DNA from: Clarkia xantiana subsp. parviflora
Taxonomy: Eukaryota > Streptophyta > Magnoliopsida > Myrtales > Onagraceae
Direction of reading: 5' to 3'
Length of the DNA stretch: 64,000 bases
NCBI GenBank assembly: GCA_036873135.1
Contig: JAPTYO010000005.1
Span: 7,976,166 to 8,040,165 of the forward strand
Below, piece by piece: positions 12,215-22,780 of the stretch; the stretch's first letter is position 1, and each line of letters starts with the position of its first letter. A program made the position numbers and the translations under genes. Under the pieces are notes generated by a model. It saw nothing but the letters and a program-made list of their open reading frames with translations. It was not told the DNA's origin and ran no database searches.

Positions 12215-13696
12215 CCATCATCATGGAACTTTAGCTTAAACACCCACTTACACCCTATTGCCTTCTTACATTTAGGTAAAGGGACAAGATCCCATGTCCC
12301 ATTCCTCTCAAAAGCCAGAATTTATTCCTTCATAGTCTGAACCCAGGACTCATCCTTAGATGCCTCAACAAAATTCCTAGCTTAGGAAACTTGGCAACTG
12401 AACTAAAAAAAAAAGGTAAGATGGATTAATAGTATCATAACCAATGAAAGAACTGATAGGGTGAAGTGTAGAACATTGCCCAACCACAAAATCTTTGAAC
12501 TTCTTAGGCATCCTGATAACTCAACCTGACTTGGTAATGACTAGAGGAATAGCAGGGGCAGGGCCATCTGAGCCAATAATAGAATCTTGCTCATCATCTG
12601 GTGGATCTAATAAACCAGGATCAACCTCTTTAAAAGAATCATTAGAGTGGCCACTGGATGTGGCATTCTCAGATGTAATAAGATGGTCATCATCATATAA
12701 ATGTCCACGTGGTGTCTTGTCGCAGAAAATAGGCAACTGATCAAGTTTGTTGTTTTGGAAGGGAAAAATGTGTTCTCTAAAAGTTACATCTCTACTAATA
12801 AAAATATCTTTGGTTATTAAATCATAGAGCTTGTAAACTTTTTGCGTTTCAAAATATCCAATGAAGACAGAGGGTATCCCCCTAGAAGCAAACTTGTCTG
12901 AAACAACTAAATTTTTCGCGTAAGCCAGACAACCAAAAACTCTAAGATAACACAGAAACAGCAGACCTTTTAAAAATCTCTAAAGGGAATTTTCCTTTCA
13001 ACAATCCAGAGGGCATGAGATTCACCAAGTAATAAGCAGTTAAAATACAATCACCCTAAAAATGGTTTGGAAGGAAACTTTGAATTTTTAAAGCTCTTGT
13101 AACTTTCAATAGGTGTATGTGTTTCCTTTCAACCTTTACATTTTGTTGTGAGGTGAAAGAGCAACTACTCTGATTTAAGATGCCTTTATCTTTGAAAAAA
13201 GAACTCAGTTGCTGGTTGAAAAATTATTTTCCATTATTAGTTCTTAATGTTTAATATCAATTTGGAACTGTGTATGAACCATGTCAACAAAGTGTTTCAA
13301 GATAATTGAAATATCAGATTTAAATTGCATAAGAAAAACTCAAGTAATACGAGAAAAATTATCCACCGAGGTTAAGAAGAAACGTTTATTATCATAGGTG
13401 GATGTATAATAAGGCCCCCAAACATCAGCATGAATAATGTCAAAAATTGCATCTGCCTTAGAATTTGAAATGGGAAAGGTTTTTCTAGTAATCTTTGCCT
13501 TGGGGCATACAGAATAATTTTCCAAACACATGCACTCCCCATGAAAATTATCTAAAACAGACACATTATTCAAGGTTTTAATAGAGGCATGACCTAACCT
13601 TTTGTGTCAAAGCATGAAACTGTTATTACTAGAAGCAATAAAAGCAAAAGACTCAGGATTACTAGAAAAAAGGTTGGAAAAAGTAAAGCCCAAAGT
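12215..13696 (-). pseudogene. copia fragment (pre-integrase, integrase, start of RT)
   Basis: In minus-strand order it shows the GAG-pre-integrase HKRLGHASIKTL motif (about 13610-13570), then integrase with IHADVWGPYYTST and VDNFSR (13573-13340), degenerate integrase C-terminus, and the first RT block at about 12215-12260. It has many frame breaks. It stops abruptly at the LTR at 12214 and at the LINE at 13697, so it is an older element cut by both. Confidence 0.85.
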
Positions 13697-13711
13697 CTTC
13701 TCTACCACTCC

Positions 13712-14458
13712 CTAAGACCCTCCTACTTGAGAGGTCCTACTTGGGAGGCGTCTATCATATATGCTCCCCATGCTTATCCCGATAGACCAATTTTTTGGGA
13801 TGATATTATGGCTAGACCTAATTATATTCCTTGGCTGATTGTGGGTGACTTCAATGATATTTGGTCATTTAGTGAAAATTTAGGTGGCAATCCCATTTTT
13901 ACGATCCAGCTTTTGAGGGCCCATTTGTGGATTGATGAGTTAGGCCTCATGGACCTAGGCTTCTTGGGTCAATTATATACTTGGTCCACCCGTCGTACGG
14001 GATATGACTGTATTTGGGAGCGTTTTGATAGGGGTTTTGAAACTGTAGAGTGGCGGATACTGTTTTCAGAAGCCTCTTTATTTCACTTTGAGCAAGTGGC
14101 TTCAGATCACTGTCCATTATTACTCCGTCTCAATATTAATCCTGATTTAGCTAATTTTCGACGACCGTTCCGATTTGAATCAATTTGGCTGCAACACCCT
14201 CAATTTAAAGTTTTCTTACTGGCCCAGTGGGGGGCTTCAGTTAATGGCTCTAGTCAGTTCCGTCTGGTCCATAAACTGTCCAACCTTTCTTCCGCCCTCC
14301 GCTCGTGGAATAAGTTGGTTTTTGGGGAAGTCCAGTCTAATATCACAGCTGCCCTCTCTGATCTACATGCTGCCCAAATTGGGAATCGGGAGGAGGATCT
14401 ATTACACTCTTTGGAAACTCGCGTGGAGGCTTTGTATGTTCAGCAGGAAACAATGTGA
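13712..14458 (+). pseudogene. LINE endonuclease domain (partial)
   Basis: The frame encodes the exonuclease-endonuclease-phosphatase domain that nicks target DNA. Visible family motifs are IIYAPHAYPDRPIFWDD, the catalytic-type VGDFNDIW, and SDHCPLLL near the C-terminal end of the domain. The N-terminal part of the domain is absent. The frame closes at 14458, and homologous LINE sequence continues in other frames to the RT. Confidence 0.88.
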
Positions 14459-14740
14459 CGTCAAAAATCGAGACAACTATGGATTCAGGAAGGAGACCAG
14501 AACACTAAGTTCTTCCATGCATACTCCATTTGTCGTCTTCACTTCAACAAACTTACCCGGATCTTGATTGGAGCGGATGAGTGGTTAACTGATCCATCTC
14601 TCATTGTTTCCCATGTCTGTGATTACTATACCCCCGTTATTCACTTCATCCGTTGATGGGTCCATCATCGCTTACCTGATCTTAATACGCTGTCTATTCC
14701 TAAAATCTCTCGAACTTGCATTATCCGTCCGATCTCGCAA

Positions 14741-15688
14741 TTGGAAATTCTTCGTTCTTCTAACCAATTAGGGTCGGACAAGGCACCGGGCCCGGATGAC
14801 TTTAATCCTCGTTTCTTTCAACATACATGGGATATCGTTGGATCGGATGTCTATCGTGCTGTCACTAATTTTTTCTCCACAGGCCATATGCTTAGGGAAC
14901 TCAACAACATTTTCCTCGTTCTCCTTCCTAAGTGCAATGATCCTGCCACAATGAAGGATTGGCGCCCCATTGGTTTGTGCAACTCTACCTATAAAATCAT
15001 TGCCAAAATCATTTGCAATCGCCTCCGTCCCCTAACACCCTTAATAATATCTCCATACCAATATGCTTTTGTGGTGGGTCGACTCATCACAGATAATCTG
15101 TGGCTCTCCCAAGAACTGATCCATATAATTAAACAACGTCGTTGCGAGAAAGTTGGACTTATGGACATTAAGTTGGACATGAGTAAAGCATATGATCGGG
15201 TGAAATGGAGCTATATACGTCGTATCATGTTACATATGAACTTTCCACCGGTTTTCGTAAATTGGGTCATGCAGTGTATTTCGACATCTTCTTTGGCGGT
15301 TCTTCTCAACGGATATCGGACTCCTCATTTCACTCCTTCACAGGGTATTCGCTAAGGGGATCCTCTCTCGCCATATTTATTTATATTGGTTGCTCAGATG
15401 CTCTCCCAGAAATTATCAAGGGCCCAAGCTTCTGGAGATTTACCCGGTATTCGACATGGTAAATTAACAGATAGGATCAATCATTTGTTCTTTGCGGATG
15501 ACAGTATTCTATTCTTGGAAATTACCGATAGGGGCCTGCAATCCCTCATTTCTATCATCCGAGAATACCTATTAGAATCCGGTCAACTGATGAACTTTGA
15601 TAAATCTAGCGTTTTATTTAGTCCTAATGTTCCGGCACTCAATCGTATAGGAATTTTGGAATCCTTGGGAATGCGCGAGATGTGCTAG
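14741..15688 (+). pseudogene. LINE reverse transcriptase
   Basis: The RT begins with LGSDKAPGPDDFNP, goes through LPKCNDPATMKDWRPIGLCN and ends its first part at QGIR, followed by TAA where the family has glutamine in QGIRQGDPLS. A frame change follows, and the catalytic FADDSILF box appears at about 15490-15515 in the frame 15386-15688. A further stop truncates it after EMC. One nonsense and at least one frameshift make it non-functional. Confidence 0.9.
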
Positions 15689-15995
15689 GATGAGTATTAC
15701 TTGGGTCTATCTTTAGATTGGGTGAGGGGGGAAACGTACTATGGGACAGTCGATGATTCAACGGGTTACTAGGAGAGTTCAAGGTTGGATGACAAGGTTG
15801 CTCTCTCCGGCAGGTAAAGACGTTCTTATTCGCACCACGACGACATCGAATTCTATCTACCTAATGCATCCGTCTACCCAAAAAATTATCGGGGGAGCTT
15901 GATAGATTACAACGGAAATTCTGGTGGTGCTCACAACCCGGTGCTTAAGGGATGTGCTGGATTGCCTGGGATAAAATTACCAAGTCAAAACAATT

Positions 15996-16027
15996 GGGAG
16001 GGGGGGGGGGGGGGGGGGGGAGGGGGG
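15996..16027 (+). repeat. guanine homopolymer tract in LINE
   Basis: GGG, A, then 21 consecutive G, A, then six G. It sits where the LINE protein family has a short Gly-Gly-Leu-Gly-Phe-Arg-Asp segment, so a few glycine codons have expanded. It may be real slippage or a base-calling artefact. Confidence 0.85.
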
Positions 16028-16043
16028 ATTAGGGTTTCGTGAT

Positions 16044-17183
16044 ATGGTAGTTTTCAACTTAGCCCTCCTCCTCAAACAATCTTTTTGTCTCCTCTCGTGT
16101 CCGAAATCTATTTGGGTGAAATGTATACGTCAAAGATATTGTCAGGGCGGGTCGTCATTCACAGATCCTTGTAAGATGTTTCATTCTATCACATGGAAGG
16201 ACTTGATCTTTGTTAGACGCTTTCTTTTGGAAGGTGCGCGTTGGAGGATTGGCAACGGCCATAGGATTAACTTTTGGACGGATCCCTGGGTCCCTAATTT
16301 TAGACTTCTCTCCGACTGGGTCGCCGGTACATCAAATATGCATGGTCACAAAGTCTCTACTTTCATCATTGACGGCCGTTGGGATTTGGAAACTTTGGCT
16401 ATCTTCTTACCCCGTGTTCTGGTAACGTCTATTTCACAACTGTACTTGTCTTTGTTCGACACTCAAGATAGGTTTCTTTGGAATCACACTAAGTCTGGTT
16501 GTTACTCGGTTAAATCTGTCTATCACTTTATAAACTCACATCTCTTGGAAATAGAGTAAGGGTTGTCCGCGACAAGTTCTTCCATTCACATAATTGCTAG
16601 TTCGCTCTTTTGGTCTAGGATGTGGTCAGCTCAACTACTACCAAAAGTCTGGAAAGGAATTTCGGGAAGTTTAACTTTAAGGGATAATCTCCATCGTCGG
16701 CTTCCATTTTTTATCTGATTTGTCCGCTCTGTGGTGATGACAAGGAAATCTGGGACCACTTGATGTGGAATTGTGCTTTTGCACGTCGCGTTTGGTTCGC
16801 TTCTAGTTTAGGTGTTTTTTTCACAGTTGAGTTCAATTACCATGACTCGTAGTTGGTTAGAGCAGTCCCTAGGTTCAGTTTCACCCAGTGAGGAATTATT
16901 TGTTTACAAGTGTTTAGTCATTTGGGGTATCTGGCTTGAACTAAATAATGTTGTTTTTCCCGCTAGAGTACCCTCTGCGTCGTCTGTAATGTTCTTTATT
17001 TCTTCTGCTTGTACTGATAAATTGGTTACTCTTGTGCTTATTCCAGAGCCCTCACGGATCCACTGCGGAATCTCGAAGTTGATTCGACGATCGTCGATTC
17101 CCCCCAATTCTTGTGGATGGTGCGGTTCGCGGGGGGATATCGAGGGTTTTTGGAGCTGCTGTCCTTTTGAGCCTGAATGGTGA
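16044..17183 (+). pseudogene. LINE C-terminal region (zf-RVT and RNase H traces)
   Basis: The frame 16044-16559 covers the post-RT region with a KCIRQRYCQGGSSFTDP segment and the WRIGNGHRINFWTDPW signature common in plant LINE-derived proteins. At about 16720-16800, out of frame, is the zinc-knuckle-like CPLCGDDKEIWDHLMWNC. The frame 16812-17183 and the degenerate sequence to about 17500 correspond to the linker and a plant-type RNase H. Confidence 0.8.
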
Positions 17184-17608
17184 AGTGTTTGCGGTGTCGG
17201 TTTCTTCTGTTTTTGGAGACGATCCACTTTTTTCTGAAGGTTTAGCCCGTCGGACGGGCTGCTTCTAGCTCAAAGGTCTAATCTGGATGTTCGTTTCTTA
17301 CTCTCCGATTCTTCGGTTGTGCTAGATTGTGTATTGACCTATTCTTTGGTTTGCCCCTTCTTTGTTTGGGGTCGTCTCGGATGTTCGTACATTACTAGTT
17401 AGTTTACCATTTTTAGCACTTTAAATTGTCAAACATTCTATTATTTCCCGTTCGCACAATACGGTAACTATGGCAGCTAACATTGATGTGGTCGGAACTT
17501 GCTTTTACCCGAGTATCCCTAGTTGGCTGAGTCCATAGTATATGTTGTAATTACTATGTGTTGTTGTTGTTTTAAAAATATTCTATCGTTTCCAAAAAAA
17601 AAAAAAAA

Positions 17609-17975
17609 CTAAGTAACTTATGTGCAACATATGAATGGGCGAAGATGTACTTATGTATATATACAATATAAATTAATTTGATACAAGTTCATTCATATTC
17701 ACTTTCATTTCTACCTTAGCTAATTTAATAAAATTATAAGTTCATCAGGACCATACCATAGCATAGCATAAGATGAAGCAGGACTGGAGCCGTGCACTGA
17801 TTAAAAAGATAGTAGGAGCTAGCTAGGAAACAAAAATAAGACAAGTTGTGTGAATGTAGATAGATAGATGTTTGCAAATAAATGATAGTGACGCCATTCT
17901 CTTACCACCAAGCTTGCCAATTGTCATATAATCTCTTATCTCCTTTCTTCCTGCCGACTTGATTTCTTTTCTTTT
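17609..17975. other. unassigned AT-rich DNA
   Basis: No coding or repeat structure was recognised between the LINE poly(A) tail and the palindrome. Confidence 0.3.
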
Positions 17976-18812
17976 TTAAAAAGGGTTAAAGGTCTTTTTG
18001 GTACCACATGTTTGCAAAAATTACACTGTTCATACCACTAGTATTTTTTCGTACCGAATCGGTACCATATGTTTCAAAACCTTACTGTTTTGGTACCTCC
18101 GTTAGGGTTCCGTCAAAAATAGCCGTTAAATGGCATGTGCCATGCACGTGACCAGCCCAAAACTTTCAATTTTGTTACAATTTAGTCCATCTAATACATC
18201 CCTAACTTTTATTTTGTTTAATTTAGTCCTAAAACTTCAAAACCAAACCATTTTTCCAAATTGACCTAGCCGGACTTAGCCTAGGGCTAGGTCCGACCCT
18301 GGGTCATGGTCGCCGGACACAGGCGACCCTGACCCAGGGTCGGACCTAGCCCTAGGCTAGGTCCGGCTAGGTCAATTGGGACCTAACCCCGATTTGGGGC
18401 TAGGTCCCAATTGACCTAGCCGGACCTAGCCTAGGGCTAATTCCGACCCTGGGTCGGGGTCGCCTGGGTCCGGCGACCCCAACCCAGGGCCGGACCTAGC
18501 CCATGGCTAGGTCTGGCTAGGTCAATTTGGGGAAATGGTTTGATTATGAAGTTTTAGGACTAAATTGAACAAAATAAAAGTTAGGGATGTATTAGATGGA
18601 CTAAATTGTAACAAAATTGAAAGTTTTGGGCTGGTCACGTGCATGGCACATGCCATTTAACGGCCGTGTTTGACGGAACCCTAACGGAGGTACCAAAACA
18701 GTAAGGTTTGGAAACATATGGTACCAATTCGATACGAAAAAATACTAGTGGTATGAACAGTGTAATTTTTGTAAACATGTGGTACCAAAAGGACCTTTAA
18801 CCCTTTTAAAAA
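17976..18812. mobile_element. foldback (long inverted repeat) element
   Basis: Almost the whole element is one inverted repeat. The left arm starts AAAAGGGTTAAAGG and the right arm ends CCTTTAACCCTTTT. Each arm is about 400 bp and the two read nearly the same when one is reversed, with only scattered mismatches. The centre, about 18260-18530, is GC-rich and made of smaller palindromes built from GACCTAGCC and GGCTAGGTC words. There is no ORF. Long arms without a gene fit a Mutator-type or foldback element, but no clear 9-bp duplication is visible because the flanks are T/A runs. Transcripts would form a long hairpin and could feed small RNA production; that is inference. Confidence 0.85.
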
Positions 18813-19265
18813 TTATATAAACTACGGTGGGGAGTCCAGATCTAATTCGGTCAAATTAATTTTGTCTTCTGCTGATAAATACCGGCCATCATCCTCCACC
18901 TATATGGCCTCGGCATGTGCATCACTCGTCCTTCTTGCGGTTTGGCTACATCATATATATATATAATATATAGGTGACATACAAGTTAATTTCAATCAGC
19001 TAAACAAAGTTGCATTTTACTAAAACCGTTCATTTCTTGTACGGACAGAGTACATATACAACAGGATAACACGCCATATGAAATTTTAGTTCCAAGTTGT
19101 AATCAAGTTGTAATCGTATGTATCAATGTAATATATATACAAATAAGTATTCGAACACACCCGCAACGTATCATTCTTCTATAACCGCAACGTATGATAA
19201 CACATTATGGATGCCACAATATATAATAGGAAAAAGATCTATTTAGTGTTTTAGGTTTACCGTAT
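18813..19265. other. unassigned DNA
   Basis: No gene or repeat boundary was recognised. There is a short (AT)n stretch near 18953-18972. Confidence 0.3.
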
Positions 19266-19270
19266 ATATC

Positions 19271-19738
19271 TGTAAAAATAACGAAGTGCCGATTGCACTT
19301 GCACAAGACCTTACTGCTACAATAAGAGAAGAACTCGTATATATATAACTCTCTTACTCTAAATATGATATCTTGGAGACCTTACAACTTGTGGTGGTGG
19401 TTGGTGTTGTGGTGGTGTGTGTTTGCTTGATCACTACAAATGACTCCACTCCTATTTATAGGAGACTAAAGAAATCTCTAGACTAAATAAATCTCTAGAC
19501 TTAGAACTACCTAGAAACTCTTTAGAAATTATTTAGATCATAGACTTATCTAGATACTCTAACCTAGACAAATTATCTAGATGTTTCTTCAACTTAGCCC
19601 AACTCCCTGTTAGCCCAAATCTTCAAGTCTTGGCCCAATGATGGTAAGTTGGCCTTAGTCCATGATGGTGAGTTCTTCTTGGCCCATGATGGTAAGTTGT
19701 TCTTAGCCCATGAAGGTAAGTCAATGTTGATCTTAACA
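19271..19738 (-). repeat. 3' LTR of gag-only copia
   Basis: This LTR begins TGTAAAAATAACG and ends CTTAACA on the + strand. The polypurine tract adjoins its high-coordinate end. It contains repeated GGCCCATGATGGTAAGTTG-like words near 19633-19725. Confidence 0.92.
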
Positions 19739-20150
19739 CTCCCCCTCAACATTAACTTTCCTTCTTGTTGCTTGTCAATGTTGCACTCCGGTCTGTGCCG
19801 CTCTCGATTCTTCAATTGCACTTTTCTGTCTCGATCGACTCGTGGCTTTAAAACTGTTTTTCTCACTTCCCTTGATGCCTTGTATATTCCTCCTTTACCG
19901 AAGACTAAATTATTAGTCAACGACGAAATACTGTGTCGACGCTCCACTCCCGGTGACGACGACATCACTTTGACTCCCGTAGACATCTCCAAGTCCGACA
20001 CTTCTTTATCTTCATCTTGAGGCAAATACTGATTCTCAACTACCGGACTTGCAAGGAAGAAAGAATAAGCGCATATGCGATTTTTATCCCGATCACAAAC
20101 TGGGTTAGTGTTTGATCTTCTCGATCCTTTCTTCACCACCTGTTTATAAC
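19739..20150 (-). other. residual 3' internal region of gag-only copia
   Basis: An open frame continues here on the minus strand beyond the gag/protease frame and into the LTR, but it shows no integrase, RT or RNase H motif. It is basic, with RDRKVQLKNRERHRP. It may be what is left of a deleted pol, or acquired sequence. Confidence 0.5.
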
Positions 20151-20929
20151 CGGCTTCTCCATGGACGTCTCCGCGAGGATTTGAACTCCCCCCTTTCTCC
20201 ATGAACCTTCTTTGAAGAAGTTTCCTTACTCGAAGCCGGTATCACGAACATGTCGTCTAGTCGTACACCGATGTGAACTACGTCCGCCTTGATCATCTCA
20301 ACGTTCCAGAGAAACTTCTCATCATTTGGACCAAATAAAACATACATACCTGAATCAAGTGCATTAGCCACTGAAAGGAGATATTTCTTCATCCCTGGAA
20401 CATGATAAACATTATTGAGCTTGATCGATGTTCCATCGCAACTGTTGATCACAACATTGCCTTCCTTCTCAACATGGTGAACATTACCATCCACCGTGAC
20501 TATAACTTCGTCTCCTTCATGACGACGAAGATTCGAAAGTTGCTTCACATCTCCAATAAGATGATGACCGCAACCGGAATCGACAATCCACTCATTTCTC
20601 AAGTTTCGAGCTGTGAATGCACATGTGAGAGTGGTCTTGGCAAGAAAACATTTTTCCCATTCTTCATCTTCGGTTGAAGTCTTAGACTCCACCATGTTAA
20701 TCTCCTTCAGTCTAGTCCGACAATTTCTCTTCAGATGTCCAGGCTTCCCACATCGATAACACTTGAAATATTTTCTGCGAGACGACTCCGCATTCCTACC
20801 AACCTTTTTCTTGGCGTCATTCTCATTCACTTGAACCACGAGCGCGCACTGATCTTCCTCCAGTTTTATTCCGGCCATTTGCTTAGCCAGCAACTCATGC
20901 GAAGCTAGAAGGTTCTCAAACTCCTCCAA
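20144..20929 (-). CDS. copia gag C-terminus, zinc knuckle and protease
   Basis: The frame starts inside gag with EEFENLLASHELLAKQMAG, a segment characteristic of copia gag. A CCHC knuckle CYRCGKPGHLKRNC follows at about residues 57-70 and would bind element RNA. The aspartic protease core is WIVDSGCGHHLIGD near residue 115, with the usual catalytic Asp-Ser-Gly. Downstream are the VYHVPGMKKYLLSV segment and a stub of the pre-integrase region, after which copia similarity ends. The frame overlaps the upstream gag frame by 14 bases in a different phase, so a one-base shift lies near 20970. Confidence 0.88.
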   Translation of the reverse strand: MEEFENLLASHELLAKQMAGIKLEEDQCALVVQVNENDAKKKVGRNAESSRRKYFKCYRCGKPGHLKRNCRTRLKEINMVESKTSTEDEEWEKCFLAKTTLTCAFTARNLRNEWIVDSGCGHHLIGDVKQLSNLRRHEGDEVIVTVDGNVHHVEKEGNVVINSCDGTSIKLNNVYHVPGMKKYLLSVANALDSGMYVLFGPNDEKFLWNVEMIKADVVHIGVRLDDMFVIPASSKETSSKKVHGERGEFKSSRRRPWRSRL

Positions 20930-21497
20930 GGATGGTTGTTGAACCCACCCTTGAATCGACGTAACAAAAGTGTATATACTCGAGACGTAATCCCCGAATA
21001 ACGGACCGTTTTATCCGCGCTTCCAAAATTGGCTCCTCCGGGTTGAGTAGATTAATTTCCGAACACAAATTCTTCACCTTTAGAAAGAATTGTGAAATCG
21101 AAGACTCACCCTGTTTCGCATTCGCCAGATCTGTCTCTAACATCTGTAACCGCGCCTCGTTCTTCTTATTATATAGCTGGTCTAGCGTCTTCCAGATCGA
21201 ACTTGCAGATGTGCATCGTGAGATATTCTCAAACACTGCTGACGATATCGACCTCTTCAAGGCAAACTCCGTCTTGGCATTCCTCCGCTTCCAGCGCTTG
21301 AGCTCTTCACCGTTTCTGGCGGTCTCCTCCGGGGCGGTTGTATCACTACCTCCAACGATATCCCACAAGTCTTCGCTAACGAGGTATGACTCCATGCAGG
21401 ACTTCCAAATCCGGTAATTAGACGAGTTTAGTAGCTCCATTCCTTGTCCAATTACGCGACCGACAACATCCATATTTAGAGTTCCCGAGTTCTTCAA
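20916..21497 (-). CDS. copia gag N-terminal part
   Basis: This encodes the capsid-like part of gag, of the UBN2/retrotran_gag type. Visible signatures are LNSSNYRIWKSCMESYL near the start, AFALKRSISS-like helices, SIWKTLDQLYNKKNEARLQML and SISQFFLKVKNLCSEINLL. The start ATG at 21497 is about 35 bases inside the primer binding site. The last 20 or so codons are out of the original frame, because the family sequence continues in the 20144-20929 frame. The element may have decayed by a single-base indel. A programmed shift is less likely because no slippery heptamer is evident. Confidence 0.88.
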   Translation of the reverse strand: MKNSGTLNMDVVGRVIGQGMELLNSSNYRIWKSCMESYLVSEDLWDIVGGSDTTAPEETARNGEELKRWKRRNAKTEFALKRSISSAVFENISRCTSASSIWKTLDQLYNKKNEARLQMLETDLANAKQGESSISQFFLKVKNLCSEINLLNPEEPILEARIKRSVIRGLRLEYIHFCYVDSRVGSTTILGGV

Positions 21498-21533
21498 TCC
21501 CGATCTTGAATCGTTCCACGTTAATGCGAAAGT

Positions 21534-21546
21534 GGCTCTGATACCA
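21534..21546 (-). other. primer binding site (initiator tRNA-Met type)
   Basis: GGCTCTGATACCA on the + strand abuts the 5' LTR at 21547. Confidence 0.9.
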
Positions 21547-21998
21547 TCTAAAAATAACGAAGTGCCGATTGCACTTGCCCAAGACCGTACTGCTACAATA
21601 AGAGAAGAACTCGTATATATATAACCCTCTTACTCTAAATATGATATCTTGGAGACTCTTACAACTTGTGGTGGTGGTTGGTGTTGTGGTGGTGTGTGTT
21701 TGCTTGATCACTACAAATGACTCCACTCCTATTTAGAGGAGACTAAAGAAATCTCTAGACTTAGAACTACGTAGAAACTCTCTAGAAATTATTTAGATCC
21801 TAGACTTATCTAGATACTATAACCTAGACAAATTATCTAGATGTTTCTTCAACTTAGCCCAACTCCCTCTTAGCCCAAATCTTCAAGTCTTGGCCCAATG
21901 ACGGTAAGTTGGCCTTAGTCCATAATGGTGAGTTCTTCTTGGCCCATGATGGTAAGTTGTTCTTAGCCCATGAAGGTAAGTCAATGTTGATCTTAACA
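21547..21998 (-). repeat. 5' LTR of gag-only copia
   Basis: Partner of 19271-19738 with a few substitutions and small gaps. The terminal TG of the other copy is TC here. It ends CTTAACA followed by the target duplication ATATC. Confidence 0.9.
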
Positions 21999-22003
21999 AT
22001 ATC

Positions 22004-22714
22004 AGTTTGATGTCTTAGTATTAAATTGTTAGTATTAAGTGTCTTAGGTTTCAATATTAATATTGTCGAGATTTAGTTTCGCCGGTCACGGACGGGACAG
22101 CCGATAATTACATTATAGGACGGATTCAAAGAAGAAGAAAGTCACAGAGAAGAAGAAGACGATTATGATCGTGAGCTTGCCCTTCTATCAGCTCTCAAGT
22201 GTGTCCCAACTTCTTTGGGCAGCAAATCCATTTCCACGGAAGGCCAGCAGGATGTGGACGAGGATGTGATCGGAGATGGAAGTGTGATCAGAGATGGTAT
22301 CATTGATTGGAGATGGCAGTGGTGATTTGATTCCGGTCGGTGCTAATTTTGGTATTTTAAATTTTATTCGGTCATATTCCAATCACGTGATTGATTTCTG
22401 TTAAATTTAACCTTACAATTTGACAGACTACCAAATTACAACATAATTAAAATATAAGATAGTAGAAATTAACATTTTAATCCATGAGACGTCGTATTCA
22501 AATATGGAGTAAACCTGAAATACTCAATAAGTTATATATATATATATATATATATATTGACACCGCCTATGGTATAAGATTGGTCAACTTATCAACCGAC
22601 TAGAAATTAAAACCTCAAGTCAAGACAGCAGAAAACCACAATATTATATTATAATATCATTAAATATGTGTCACAGACAAAGAAAAAGAGCATCACGATT
22701 CTTCTTTCTTCTAC
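22004..22714. other. upstream region of AAA-ATPase gene 1
   Basis: No separate gene is supported. It contains a purine-rich GAAGAAGAAG stretch near 22130-22160 and an (AT)n microsatellite at about 22532-22557. Regulatory elements beyond the TATA-like stretch cannot be assigned. Confidence 0.35.
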
Positions 22715-22728
22715 TATATATATAAAAT
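22715..22728 (+). promoter_or_regulatory. TATA-box-like sequence of AAA-ATPase gene 1
   Basis: CTATATATATAAAAT-like sequence lies about 55 bases before the ATG at 22781, a plausible distance for a short 5' leader. AT-rich surroundings make this weak evidence. Confidence 0.4.
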
Positions 22729-22780
22729 TATTATACATGAATAAATAAACATCATTTCAGCACAAGTGAAATTAAGAAAG

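Larger units (their letters stand above)
13697..17608 (+). mobile_element. 5'-truncated L1-type LINE
   Basis: This plus-strand non-LTR retrotransposon contains the C-terminal two thirds of the endonuclease, reverse transcriptase, a zf-RVT-like region, RNase H traces and a 3' poly(A) tract at about 17594-17608. The 5' end is cut inside the endonuclease, as expected from incomplete target-primed reverse transcription. I could not define the target duplication with confidence. Several stops and frameshifts mark it as inactive. Confidence 0.9.
19271..21998 (-). mobile_element. copia element with gag and protease only
   Basis: The direct repeats 19271-19738 and 21547-21998 bound the element. The flanks carry the perfect 5-bp duplication ATATC (19266-19270, 21999-22003). 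A tRNA-Met primer site lies at 21534-21546 and a polypurine tract, TTGAGGGGGAG on the minus strand, abuts 19739. Between them are gag, a zinc knuckle and a protease. There is no integrase, reverse transcriptase or RNase H. At 2.7 kb it is half the usual copia size, so it would depend on enzymes made by another element. Confidence 0.92.

Noticed and set aside
20940..20990. Programmed frameshift between gag segments of the short copia
   Set aside because: No slippery heptamer or downstream structure was evident; a simple indel explains it.
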